Shown one piece after another: positions 35,443-45,079 of a DNA stretch of 64,000 nt. Every line of letters starts with the position of its first letter. The first letter of the stretch is position 1. The notes under the pieces are model-generated. The model made no database searches, was not told the origin of the DNA, and worked only from the letters and a program-made list of their open reading frames with translations. The DNA lies in the NCBI GenBank assembly GCA_015178975.1, contig WHVD01000006.1, forward strand, positions 1,116,001-1,180,000, in the 5' to 3' direction. Source of the stretch: Hysterangium stoloniferum. Its lineage: Eukaryota > Basidiomycota > Agaricomycetes > Hysterangiales > Hysterangiaceae. A program made the position numbers and the translations under genes.

Positions 35443-35943
35443 TTTTTTTTTTTTTTAATACATTTGTATACCGCATCGCATAACGTAGATATATAGCGGT
35501 TGGGAGCAGGTACCCTAATGGTAGGTGGATAGGTATGTAGGTACTAGGGCTAGAAGGTGTGGGTATGCGGGTCAATTGTAGAGTGGGGGAGAAAAAGAGA
35601 AAAGAAAAAGAGAAGAACCGAAGGGGGCTACGTCTTGCCAAAGGCATTTGAGGTGTCAATGAATTTTCCTAGAGCAGTGAGCCCTTTATGGGTTCTGAGG
35701 ATGGCAGAGGGGGACAGGTCCTGAGAGGCGTCGATTAGGAGGTGGCGGTGTTCCTCATATAGAGGGCACTCGGTCAAGATGTGGAGGCGGGACTGAATGA
35801 CCGCTGTGCCACAGGGGCAGGATGAGGGTAGGTCAGGGAGAAATCGGTGGTAGCACTCGCCAAAGAAACCATGGCATATTCCTTGTGGAACTTCGACAGT
35901 TGCAAGGCGGGGTTTGTGGAGGGCCATGGCGGCAAGGTTGGTG
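35443..35943 (-). mobile_element. 5'-truncated LINE fragment with target duplication
   Basis: The minus-strand 3' end carries a poly(A) tail (seen as a T-run at 35443-35457) preceded by GGTATACAAATGTATT. The flanks GCACGTGGCATCATC (35428-35442 and 35944-35958) form a roughly 15-bp target duplication. The frame 35628-35927 encodes the C-terminal zinc-ribbon-like end typical of non-LTR RT proteins. Confidence 0.8.
35628..35927 (-). pseudogene. C-terminal end of a LINE reverse transcriptase protein
   Basis: 99 aa, with FFGECYHRFLPDLPSSCPCG and SRLHILTECPLYEEHRHLL. The CPCG...H...C arrangement is the zinc-binding tail found after RT/RNase H in fungal LINE ORF2 proteins. The catalytic domains are absent because of 5' truncation. 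Confidence 0.75.
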
Positions 35944-35956
35944 CACGTGGCATCAT

Positions 35957-36008
35957 CTTTTTTATTTTTTTTATTTTTATTTTAATACATTTATATACCA
36001 CATCAAAT
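35957..36008 (-). repeat. tail of a second, older LINE insertion
   Basis: A T-rich run followed by TAATACATTTATATACCACATC repeats the 3' end of the LINE at 35443. The younger LINE seems to have inserted exactly at the tail of this one. Confidence 0.6.
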
Positions 36009-37186
36009 GATTGAGGCGCTTGATTACACTGATTTGATGGAAGACAGTAGACTGAAGATGGAAGATGGCAGCATACTATGTGACCACGATGTGATGGTAA
36101 TTCGCTGTACGAAGGAAATTTTTAGTACCCGGTCGAATCCTCACGTTTAATTAGGTTAGCTTGCTTGATCAGACTCTGGCTTTGCATCGAAGTGGCTTAA
36201 CTGACAGTTGCGAACCTAGCTTAGTTGCTTCTCACTACCCGCTTGCAATTATACTACTTATACTGTACAGAGAATGGTGTTAATTTAGCTTCCTGAGCTA
36301 CTAAGAGTGACCCTGCACTGTTACTTGCCAATATCTCGCATGGAATCTGTGGCAGATCCTCAAAGCGTGGTCATTCAAGAGGCAATTATGATGTAACTAC
36401 TTGGGCTGCTTATTGCACAGCCCACAGTAACATATTTCAGGCAACTTTCTCATTACACCGATTTGGGAAGACTTGGTATGTCTGCACACAATCGCAGGCG
36501 TTACCATATTTACGCGGGCATCTCAGTTTTGTTTAGTTACGATACAGTTTTGACTCTTCCATTGGAAATCCAGGTCGTGTGGAAGCGCAAGATCAAACCA
36601 GCATCTGTAGTGTAAATCATCACCCGATATTCATTCATAATGGAGGCTATATTTGCCGTGGTTTTTGAGTTGGTGAATGAAGTGTTAGAGGTGCGTGGTG
36701 GGACGGTCTGAAATTGCCCCAGGGCCGACTTACAAAAATTAATAGTGTGTGATACCGTTTGAACCCTCAGGATAGTTGTTTAGTGATTAGCCATAGGGCA
36801 TGTAATGCACTACTTCATACCTTCGATGTGCTGCAAATTGTCCGAGTACTTAGTGCACACGGTGATTAATTTATTTGGCATTTACTTTCTCAAATAACTC
36901 AACCAAGACGGATATCAGGGTTGTTACTGGCAAGGGTTTATGCTATAAATAAATATCAGAAATACCTTTTCATACTGATATCGATGATATATCTCAGAGA
37001 AATTTGCTGCCTTGTGGTGTGTGTACTTATTGGCAATGTGTCTGGATTGGTATATTCACACAAACATGGCAGCTTCTCATAGCCTATGAAGACTGTACTT
37101 CTGGGTTCAATTCCAACCTGTGTGTTTGACTTGTCTGGAACCACCTGATTATTAACAGCATTAAACAGAGGTACAAAAGTCATATG
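36009..37186. other. intergenic/decayed sequence, nothing recognised
   Basis: No domain, tandem repeat or clear LTR was seen. Small frames only. Confidence 0.35.
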
Positions 37187-38086
37187 TGTTAAGAGCAGAA
37201 ACTGACGGATGTCGGCAGACCGATGGGGACTGAACGGAAGGACTTGGCTTCAGCTTATGTGCTGCACCCTCACAAGTTACCATCGGGTGTCCTTAAATTT
37301 CAAGTGGGTGGAAACTAGTCCTGTCAAGTAAACCTCTCAGTAAACTACCGATTGGAAACTGAAGGATAAGTTGAGGGTTGGGCTGAGGGGTCAGAGACTG
37401 AGGGTCGGAGACTGAGGGTCGGAGACTGAGAGAGTCAGAGACTGAGTGTGTCGGAGACTAAGAGTGTCAGAGACTAAGAGTCAGAGATTAGAGGGTGAAG
37501 TTGTAAATGTAGGTTGAATTGTAAATTGGATGGAGTCGGAATGTGGTGGTCGTGAATAGATAATGGAGTCGGAAATTAGAGGGGTATCTAAGTTGATATA
37601 AGTTGATATAAGTTGATCTAAGTTGATATTCTGATTGATCTAATAACTACATTTACAGCGGGTTTATATACGAGTTGTCGGCGTCTAGAAACTACTAACT
37701 AAGGGAAGAGTGGAAACTCTATTTGACAAATAGACTTGACTAGAAACTGGAAGGTTACGATAAGATTGGAAGCCGAGATTTAGCTGAGAGTGGGATTACG
37801 AGAAAAGGGAATAGTCCATGGACTACAAGTATATATGGGCATATGTGAAACATAGAGTAAAATGGATCATCATAATAAAAAGGGATGTATCAAAGCATAA
37901 CCAGATGGTATGAGCATATTTTGACAGGGGCGTAAATGGGGTTTGATCGCCACGAAGGTATACATCAGTGTCGGTGTTCCAAAGGTTGCCAAAATGATCA
38001 CTTGATCAATAACTTTGAACATCGATAGACTGTAGTATTCTCGGAGACCATCGGGTTACGATATGGGTTATGACACGGTCGTAACA
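37187..38086 (-). repeat. solo LTR-A-type LTR with TSD ATATG
   Basis: 900 bp. On the minus strand it begins TGTTACGACCGTGTC and ends CTCTTAACA. Perfect ATATG duplication at 37182-37186 and 38087-38091. A GGAGACTGAG-type short tandem tract lies at about 37390-37480. Confidence 0.85.
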
Positions 38087-38091
38087 ATATG

Positions 38092-38808
38092 CCTCAAGAC
38101 CTCGAGTTGACATGATCATTATAGCCATAGCAGGTGGCGCTTTGACAATTACGTTTGATGGGCTCGTATTATTCACTACGTTATTCAATGCTATCGGCAC
38201 GATTAGGCTGCAAAAGGATATTAAAGGATTTCAGAAACAATCTATAACCTATCTACTTGTGTGACAAGGTAATTTACCTCAGGGTTTGAGTCTACATTGT
38301 CATAACTTGATCATATTAATTACAGGTGTCATCCGATTGCGTCAGTGCTAAATGGACGTGACTTCAGTTGACAAAATTTTAATCTGATTTTTAGTGTAAT
38401 TTTCATATGGAATTTACAGATTTTAATTACGGATAAGGTTTGAGTTTACCACTCCTTTTGTAATCCTGGCCACCTTACCACACATACAGAGCTGCAGCCT
38501 GACCCCTGATCACTGACTGCACTCCTATGGTTCCCCTTATCGAGCCCAACCTGAGATCAGACTCGATAAAAATCTGAACCCTTTTTCTTTCTCTTTCCTT
38601 TTTCTTCCCTACCACAATCTAGACTCTCGGTCCTGCTTGTCCAGATTTCCCCTTGTTGTGAATACTTGATGGTTCTCCATTCTATATATATTAGTTACAG
38701 GTCACATCTGTTTTGGAGTAGGGAAATTGCTCACAACACAACACTTTTGTCCTGTCTGTTACCAACCGAGTGAGGCTGATACCACAGCCTTACACTTTTT
38801 TTTAGACA
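38092..38808 (+). repeat. family F LTR or leader of the following gypsy element
   Basis: Homologous to 28310-29020. It directly precedes gag-like sequence and contains GTGAGGCTGATACCACAGCC near its end. The solo LTR at 37187 inserted into or beside it. Confidence 0.5.
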
Positions 38809-40507
38809 TTGACAAAGTTCTTGCCATCATACATACCTCGGTTACCATCGACACCAATGCCACTGCTCACACACTCTGAAATGAGACAGAGACACCAGCT
38901 TGGACTACCTCCCCTTCTCATAAACCCCTTCACAAACGATACACTCAGCTCATCTGCACCCCCGACACCTCTACCAACAGAGCCTGACCCTTCAGGAACT
39001 GACACAGACACAGACACTGAATATCCTGTAGGACAAATATACCTCCCACACTACAAGCCACTGCCAACACACCAAGGCAAGAAGTGAAAGATGCCACAAA
39101 CCGAAAGAACAGAGCCCATAGCAGAAGTAAAGGTCAGCAAGCTAAAAGAATGCCTGATGCTTACAGCCGGACGCTACACACCCCTTGTACACCAAACTGG
39201 TCAACCACTTGTTGCTGATACATGAAGTTCGGAGAAAGGAAACCCAAGGAGATCATTAGCTATGTAGCAGATGTGATGATGGAGCTGCAACTCATGGCCT
39301 GGTACCAGGGTGATCAAACATGAATTGATGCCCTCACCCTGGAGAAATACCTTGAAGAACTCACATCCATCACTCTCGAAAAAAACTGGGCACACCTTAT
39401 TCGGGAAAGGATCCTCACCACCCATCAAGGTGGACAAAAATTCATAGACTGGAAAATCGAGATGGAAAATCTCAATGCAATCCTCACCACTTCGGCCAAA
39501 TCTTTCACACTCTCAGTGGCTGCCCTGAAGATACAACTTGAGGCCAATTTAGACAAAGCACTGAAACATAACCTCCTTGTTGAGCCTATTTCCTTGACGG
39601 AACTTGCAGCATGGGCTAGCGAAGTAAAGGAGCATGACAAACATGTTCGTGAGCAACAGGAAATTGTCCAAGAACAGATCCTTGCCAACAATGCTGCCCA
39701 CGCTCTCCGTCGCAATGAAAGGAAAGACCTAGCCTCACAACTTTCAGACCCACCCTCTAGTTCTAATTCCACCAACAAGACCCCTAGTGTAAAACTCCCC
39801 AGGCTGACTGACAAAGAGAGGAAGCTTCTTCTAGACCACAAGGGATGCACATGGTGCCATGTCTTCTATGTGGGACATCGATCTGACACTTGTCCAATGA
39901 AAGCTAACAATTCATGGCCTGAGGTTACAACTTACAAAACACTTACAGTATCAATAGCCCAAGCTGCTGCACCCCACACTACTGCTGGCCTTGCCATAGC
40001 CAAGATTGAAGAATATCCTGATGAGGACACTGATACGTGTGTTGTTCCTACACCATATTCCCCCTTCACGGTCCCACATCTCTACACACCAGTGGAGCTT
40101 ACAGGGCCTCTCATTTCCAACTTTCCCCTCTCAATAAGAGCACTTCTTGACATAGGCTGCCCCTCTACAGTGATTAGTGAGGCCCTAGTGTTACAACTAG
40201 GACTGAAGAGGAAGATAATCTGTCGTCGCTGTCAGAAACACCATGTCTATCTGGATGATATCATTATATGGTCAAAGACCATAGAAGAACATGAGAAAAA
40301 TGTGGCCATGGTATTACAGGCACTCCGGATGGCCAAACTGTACTGCAATGCAGATAAATCCATCCTTTTTGCAATAGAAATATCCTTCCTCGGGCACCAA
40401 ATTTCAGGTGCAGGGATCTGCCCAGACGCATGAAAAACTGAGCACATTATCAATTGGCCTCAGCCCACAACTGCCACCAATGTTCGAGGATTTCTGGGAC
40501 TCACCAG
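38809..40507 (+). pseudogene. gypsy element F, gag-protease fused to RT by deletion
   Basis: Gag-like sequence (38809-39087, 39462 on: DGLVTTSAKSFTLSVAAL-like helical stretch starting MENLNAILTTSAKSFTLS). A CX2C-type knuckle region appears at about 39847-39900 (CTWCHVFYVGHRSDTCPMK, CX2CX6HX4C). Protease RALLDIGCPSTVISEAL lies near 40137. At about 40215 the frame jumps straight to the RT palm (HVYLDDIIIWSKTIEEHEKN) and LGHQISGAGI, so roughly half of protease-RT is deleted. Frames are also broken at 40433. The sequence continues to VRGFLGLT at 40507, where a CACTA transposon interrupts it, and resumes at 46447. Confidence 0.75.
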
Positions 40508-41915
40508 CACTGGAGGCACCCCAAGATTTTTGGAGTTGGAAAACCTTCAGAAAATCTTGTTATTTGGCCAAATTTTCTAAGTGTTTTGTGAATTGAAAAA
40601 CTCTTTGAAAATTCTGAGTTTTAGTAGGTTTTTCTGAGGCCAAAAATTGGATCTGAAAATTCTAAAAATTTGCATCAGGAAATTATGAGGAAATATTGTT
40701 GGAAATAGCCTATTCTTTATGGATTTTCTGAATAAGAAAACTTTTAGAAAACCCTGTATTTTGTTAGGATTTTTCCACCTAACAAAATCCTATGAAAACT
40801 GTAATAATGTGCCTAGAGAAATCAATTGAAAACCACATATTTCTACTTAATTTTGCCTCTGAGGGAATTCAGTGAAAACTATGGTTCTCTGCCTGAAAAA
40901 ATCTTGAGTCAAGACAAAGTTTTTTTAATGTTTTGTCAAGGGGAAAACCATGATGAAGTTTACAATTTAATTATACATAAAATCATTGAATAATTAGATA
41001 TTTCAACAAAATTTTCCTTGGTCATAAACACTATGGAAATTCAAAAAATCTGTTTGTGAAATCATGAAGAAATTGATGATTTTCCATGAGTTTCTTAGAG
41101 GTTTTTCAAGGTGAGAAACCCTGAACCGATGTTTTGCAATTCAGCACGATTTGCAAATATTCGAAAGGATACAGTGCGATTCAGTGCGATTCACAAATAT
41201 TTGAAAAGATACAGTGTGATTCATTACAATTCGCAAGTGTTCAGGAATATCCAATGCGATTTGCAAGTTTTCAGGAGGCTAGAGTGCGACTCTTTTAGAC
41301 TTTTTGCGACTATTCTAGACTCTTTGCGACTCTTTTGGACTCTTTGCGACTCTTTTGGACTCTTTGCGACTCTTTTGGACTCTTTGCGACTCTTTTGGAC
41401 TCTTTGCGACTCTTTTGGACTCTTTGCGACTCTTTTGGACTCTTTGCGACTCTTTTGGACTCTTTGCGACTCTTTTGGACTCTTTGCGACTCTTTTGGAC
41501 TCTTTGCGACTCTTTTGGACTCTTTGCGACTCTTTTGGACTCTTTGCGACTCTTTTGGACTCTTTGCGACTCTTTTGGACTCTTTGCGACTCTTTTGGAC
41601 TCTTTGCGACTCTTTTGGACTCTTTGCGACTCTTTTGGACTCTTTGCGACTCTTTTGGACTCTTTGCGACTCTTTTGGACTCTTTGCGACTCTTTTGGAC
41701 TCTTTGCGACTCTTTTGGACTCTTTGCGACTCTTTTGGACTCATTACGACTCTTATAGACTCTTTGCAACTGTTATAGACTCTTTGTGACTCATGTAGAC
41801 TCTTCACGACTTTTTGTGACTCTTCACGACTCTTTTAGACTCTTTGCAACTTTTTTAGACTCTTTGCGACTTTTTGTGTCTTTGAAAAGTTGCAAAGTCA
41901 CACAAAGTCACAAAG
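40508..41915 (+). repeat. left long TIR of the CACTA element
   Basis: Pairs with 45080-46443 over its length (for example GAAACCCTGAACCGATGTTT at 41116 and its inverse at about 45816). Contains the 20-bp tandem array. Confidence 0.9.
41318..41737 (+). repeat. 20-bp satellite, 21 perfect copies
   Basis: Unit GACTCTTTGCGACTCTTTTG, perfectly conserved over 21 units, then degenerate to about 41880. All reading frames stay open because the unit length and 420-bp span lack stops; the resulting ORFs are artefacts. Confidence 0.97.
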
Positions 41916-42689
41916 TGTCACACAAAGTCACAAAGTATCGCACAAAGTCACAAAGTATCGCACAAAGTCACAAAGTATCGTACAAAGTCACAAAGTATTG
42001 CACAAAGTCACAAAGTATCGCAAAAAGCCGTGCTGCAAAAAGTTGCAAAAATGTCACAAATCATAGCAGTGCCTTCACACAATAATAATCTATGTAAAAA
42101 GCCTCCAAAATTTCTATTATCCTCTTTTCTCTATGACCACAAACAATGATACACTATACACACAGCACATGGACAAAGGGAGGAAAAAAACACATCACTA
42201 TCAATTATATAGATAATGTATGTTAAGAAGAAGCCGCAGCAAACCTGATATACAGTAGGAGGTACACATCACATGTGAATTTGAAGCTGGGGGATGATGG
42301 CATGGAACAAGAAAATGGGGCTTGGGGCAGGCAGTATCCAAGATGGCGGCAGCGGCAGGGGGCAGGCTGGGGTGATGGTGGGAAGGTACAGGTAGTTGAG
42401 TATCGATACCAGTATCATCAGGCGCAGGATATAAACGAGACATTGGTTATATTAAGTAGAATATACTTTTTACTTGTATAAATCTTGAAAGCTGGCGCAG
42501 TGCCGGCCGGGGCGGGTGACAAGGCGGGGAGAGGTGGTGTGGGCGTGATGGTGTGATATAATATGCTGAGCAAGAAAAAGGGAATCCAACTCCAAGTCTA
42601 GCTGGAGAGGATAGCAATAGAAGTGGGGGGGGGGATAACCAAAGGGAGCCGGCCAGAGGAGACGATGGTGAAACACGATCACTCATCCA
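41916..42689. other. CACTA interior, non-coding
   Basis: A 20-bp CACAAAGTCACAAAGTATCG-type repeat continues to about 42025. Then comes AT-rich sequence, and from 42340 GC-rich sequence that may be the 3' flank of the captured gene fragment. Confidence 0.4.
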
Positions 42690-43009
42690 TCCTATTCATA
42701 TCTCCATTTTCATCGTCCGCATACTGCTCCACAGACTGCCATGCTGCACATTTGCGGGGGACAGCGCAAGCATGGTCCCCGGGCCCGACGGGTGCTGGTA
42801 CGACTGGCGCGTCGTCGACGTGTGCGGGTGATGCGAGCCAGTATACGACGTGTGGTGCGAGTCACACGCCTCCCCACGAGAAATGGTCCGGCCCCACCCG
42901 ATCCGCCCCCCGCTGCACCGCTTGAGCTGGTCGTGGTGGTGCTCAGCGAGCCCCCAGGGCCCTGCGGGAAAAACGGTGCCGTCAGCGTCCCAAGCCCCAG
43001 CGTGCCGCC
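42690..43009 (-). pseudogene. captured host gene fragment, 3' part
   Basis: GC-rich with protein-like minus-strand reading ending HGSLWSSMRTMKMEI before TGA at about 42694, preceded by SYTGSHHPHTSTTRQSYQ. With 44456-45079 it formed one stretch before a retroelement inserted at 43009/44456. Low-complexity His/Ser/Gly content resembles the C-terminal tail of a fungal transcription factor, but no domain is visible. Confidence 0.55.
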
Positions 43010-43130
43010 TGTTCGATGACAGTGTAAGGAAAATGGACAAGGTTTTATTTACGATGACTAAGCTACTGTAAAGTACGAAATAGCCGAGCGTAAAACGCAT
43101 CAAAGGCTTGCAATACAACATATTCTAACA
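43010..43130 (-). repeat. 3' LTR of the gag-only element
   Basis: 121 bp. Differs from its partner at three positions, all CpG transitions. Confidence 0.85.
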
Positions 43131-43479
43131 CACCCACTTTGCAAGTCATTGAAGTGTGCAGTAAGACCATACACACGAAAAACAAGAAATAAACCAATTT
43201 TAACACAAAAAATATTGCGCCCACTCGACGCAAAACCCATCCAAAAATTGACACGAAAATTGACATGAAAACCCACTGCGCCCACTAGACGCAGAATCCG
43301 CTCGAAATTTTTGAGAAACCCGCTGCGCCCACTAGACGCAATACCCGTCTGGTACATTTGGCATCGAACCGAACCTCAGAGCATCCTCACTCCTAGAACG
43401 CATTCCCCCAACCTCCCAGATTACAAACAAATGCCGGACCTTGGAGCTCTACCCGCAACTCCTAGTCCACGCGATAATT
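43131..43479. other. untranslated region of the gag-only element
   Basis: Holds three copies of TGCGCCCACTAGACGCA (about 43217, 43276, 43322), each with short TGCG/CGCA inverted ends. No coding potential. Confidence 0.5.
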
Positions 43480-44277
43480 TCAAGTGCGTAAAATATAAGC
43501 ACTCATCCCTGCACTATCAGTGGGGATCTCCTGGTTTTCGGTAGGTAATCCACTTGAAGACGAAACAACTGGCCTGGGCGCGGGACAAAAACGCGCAATG
43601 TGACCTTCGCCGTTGCATCTATAGCAATTCTTCGGCTGTCGCATATTTGGTGAGTCAACTTTCATTTTCATGGCAATTTGACTCTCATTTTCTTTCCGCC
43701 CTTTTAGATGGCTTTCTTCTTCTACCAGCGCCGCGGAAATTTCTTCGACTGTAAGTGATCCCACACGCTGCATAAGAGCAGTTGCTACCGCACCAAATTC
43801 TGGAGCCAAACAATAGATGAGGACATCCGGCACATCCTCATCACGTAACTCGACTCCAATCGCTCGAAGCTGCGAAGCCAGAGTCAAAATGCCATGGACA
43901 TATTCCATCACTGGATTTTTGACATCGTGCTGGTACATATAGAGCTGGCGTTTCAACGAAATCCGATTGGCCCGATTATTTGCCTGATAGATTTTTGCAA
44001 GCGCTTGCCATGCCTCTGGTCCAGTGGTGCAATCCTGAATATACGATTGTTGGCTTGACGCGATTGTCAATCCAATTGCCGTGTAACCATCCTCCGAATG
44101 CTTTGCCCAATCCAAATACTCCTTGCTATTCTCATCCTTAGGTGCCTTTGTTCCACCATTAACAACACTCCATGATCCAGCACGCCGCAAAACCATTGAC
44201 AGTGAAAACTTCCATTCATGGTAGTTATCACCTGAGAGTTTTGGGATACTCACAAGTAAGGCGTTGATATTAGACAT
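43480..44277 (-). CDS. copia-type gag protein (265 aa)
   Basis: The sole protein of the gag-only element. Starts MSNINALLVSIPKLSGDNYH, the usual beginning of Ty1/copia gag, followed by WKFSLSMVLRRAGSW, AWQALAKIYQANNRANRISL, KRQLYMYQHDVKNPVMEYV and ALVEEESHLKGR (the retrotransposon capsid fold). A zinc knuckle CYRCNGEGHIARFC (CX2CX4HX4C) lies near the C-terminus, which ends MSAYILRT. The frame is fully open, unlike most elements here. Capsid assembly and RNA packaging would be its role; reverse transcriptase and integrase would have to come from an autonomous copia element such as the one at 48065. Confidence 0.9.
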   Translation of the reverse strand: MSNINALLVSIPKLSGDNYHEWKFSLSMVLRRAGSWSVVNGGTKAPKDENSKEYLDWAKHSEDGYTAIGLTIASSQQSYIQDCTTGPEAWQALAKIYQANNRANRISLKRQLYMYQHDVKNPVMEYVHGILTLASQLRAIGVELRDEDVPDVLIYCLAPEFGAVATALMQRVGSLTVEEISAALVEEESHLKGRKENESQIAMKMKVDSPNMRQPKNCYRCNGEGHIARFCPAPRPVVSSSSGLPTENQEIPTDSAGMSAYILRT

Positions 44278-44334
44278 AAGATGATGAGATAGTATTAGTG
44301 TGACTTTTAAAGCAACAGGGTGAGGCCCATAACC

Positions 44335-44455
44335 TGTTCGATGACAGCGTAAGGAAAACGGACAAGGTTTTATTTACGATGACTAAGCTACTGTAAAGTA
44401 CGAAATAGCCGAGCGTAAAACGCATCAAAGGCTTGCAATACAACGTATTCTAACA
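44335..44455 (-). repeat. 5' LTR of the gag-only element
   Basis: 121 bp. Followed on the minus strand by GGTTATGGGCC, the probable half-tRNA primer site. Confidence 0.85.
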
Positions 44456-45079
44456 CTGCCCCCACCCCCTCCACCGCTGCCGCCCCTACTCCCGTTCCCC
44501 GCACCACTGCCACCGCTCCCGCCGAGGCTGCCGTATCTGCTCCCACCGTTCCCCGTGGCGCCACTACCAAGCCCAGGCGGGAAGCCCCCAAAGACTGCGC
44601 TCGAGCCGGTCTCGTCAGACCAGTTCTGCGCGTGGTACGGGGGTGCACGCCACCGTGCGCGATCGCGTGCAGCGTGTCGTAGGCCTGTTCCCGTGTCCAT
44701 GTCCATCACCGCCGCCGCCGTGCGGCCCATGCCCGTGCCCGTGCCCATGTCCCTGTCCATGGTCGTGCGGCCCATACCCGTGTCCTTGCGGCCCGTGGGG
44801 CCGGTGACCGCCGTGCGTGTGCCCCAGCTTGGGGAAGGCGGGGTGCCATGTCGCGGCGGGGGGGAAGTGGTCATCGGGGTCCGCGTGGACGGCGAGTCCG
44901 TTCAGCGCGGGCACGGCATCGGCGTAGTGGCTGCTGCTGGAGTAGTAGGCCGTGGCGAGCCCGTAGGGGAGGCGGTAGGGTGTGCCGTTGACGGGGGAGA
45001 CGCTGCCGAACTCATCGGCGGGGAAGTCGTGCGGTGAGATGGAGGTGTCGTAGGGCGAGGCATCGGTGCGGCGCTTCTT
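44456..45079 (-). pseudogene. captured host gene fragment, 5' part
   Basis: Strongly GC-rich. The minus-strand frame reads KKRRTDASPYDTSISPHDF, YRLPYGLATAYYSSSSHYAD, a His/Gly repeat (HGQGHGHGHGHGPHGG) and, in another frame, FGGFPPGLGSGATGNGGS and a glycine-serine tract up to the retroelement at 44456. It begins abruptly at the TIR border (about 45079). Looks like the 3' half of a host regulatory-protein gene picked up by the transposon; the gene is not identified. Confidence 0.55.

Larger units (their letters stand above)
43010..44455 (-). mobile_element. gag-only copia-type retroelement (TR-GAG-like, 1.45 kb)
   Basis: Two 121-bp LTRs (43010-43130 and 44335-44455; minus strand TGTTAGAATA ... 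CATCGAACA) enclose a single gag frame and no pol. Flanks CCGCC and CTGCC are a 5-bp duplication with one CpG transition. The site next to the minus-strand 5' LTR reads GGTTATGGGCC, identical to the primer-binding site of the intact copia at 48331. This organisation matches the terminal-repeat-with-GAG class known from plants. Confidence 0.85.

Noticed and set aside
37846-38086. A separate 241-bp solo LTR with ATATG flanks
   Set aside because: The same ATATG duplication flanks the larger 37187-38086 unit, which has full LTR ends and matches other LTR-A copies; the inner ATATG match is coincidental.
41111-41807. Long open frames on both strands encoding DSLRLFWTLC- or KESKRVAKSP-type repeats
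   Set aside because: They are translations of a 20-bp satellite in the CACTA TIR; every frame is open because the unit lacks stops.
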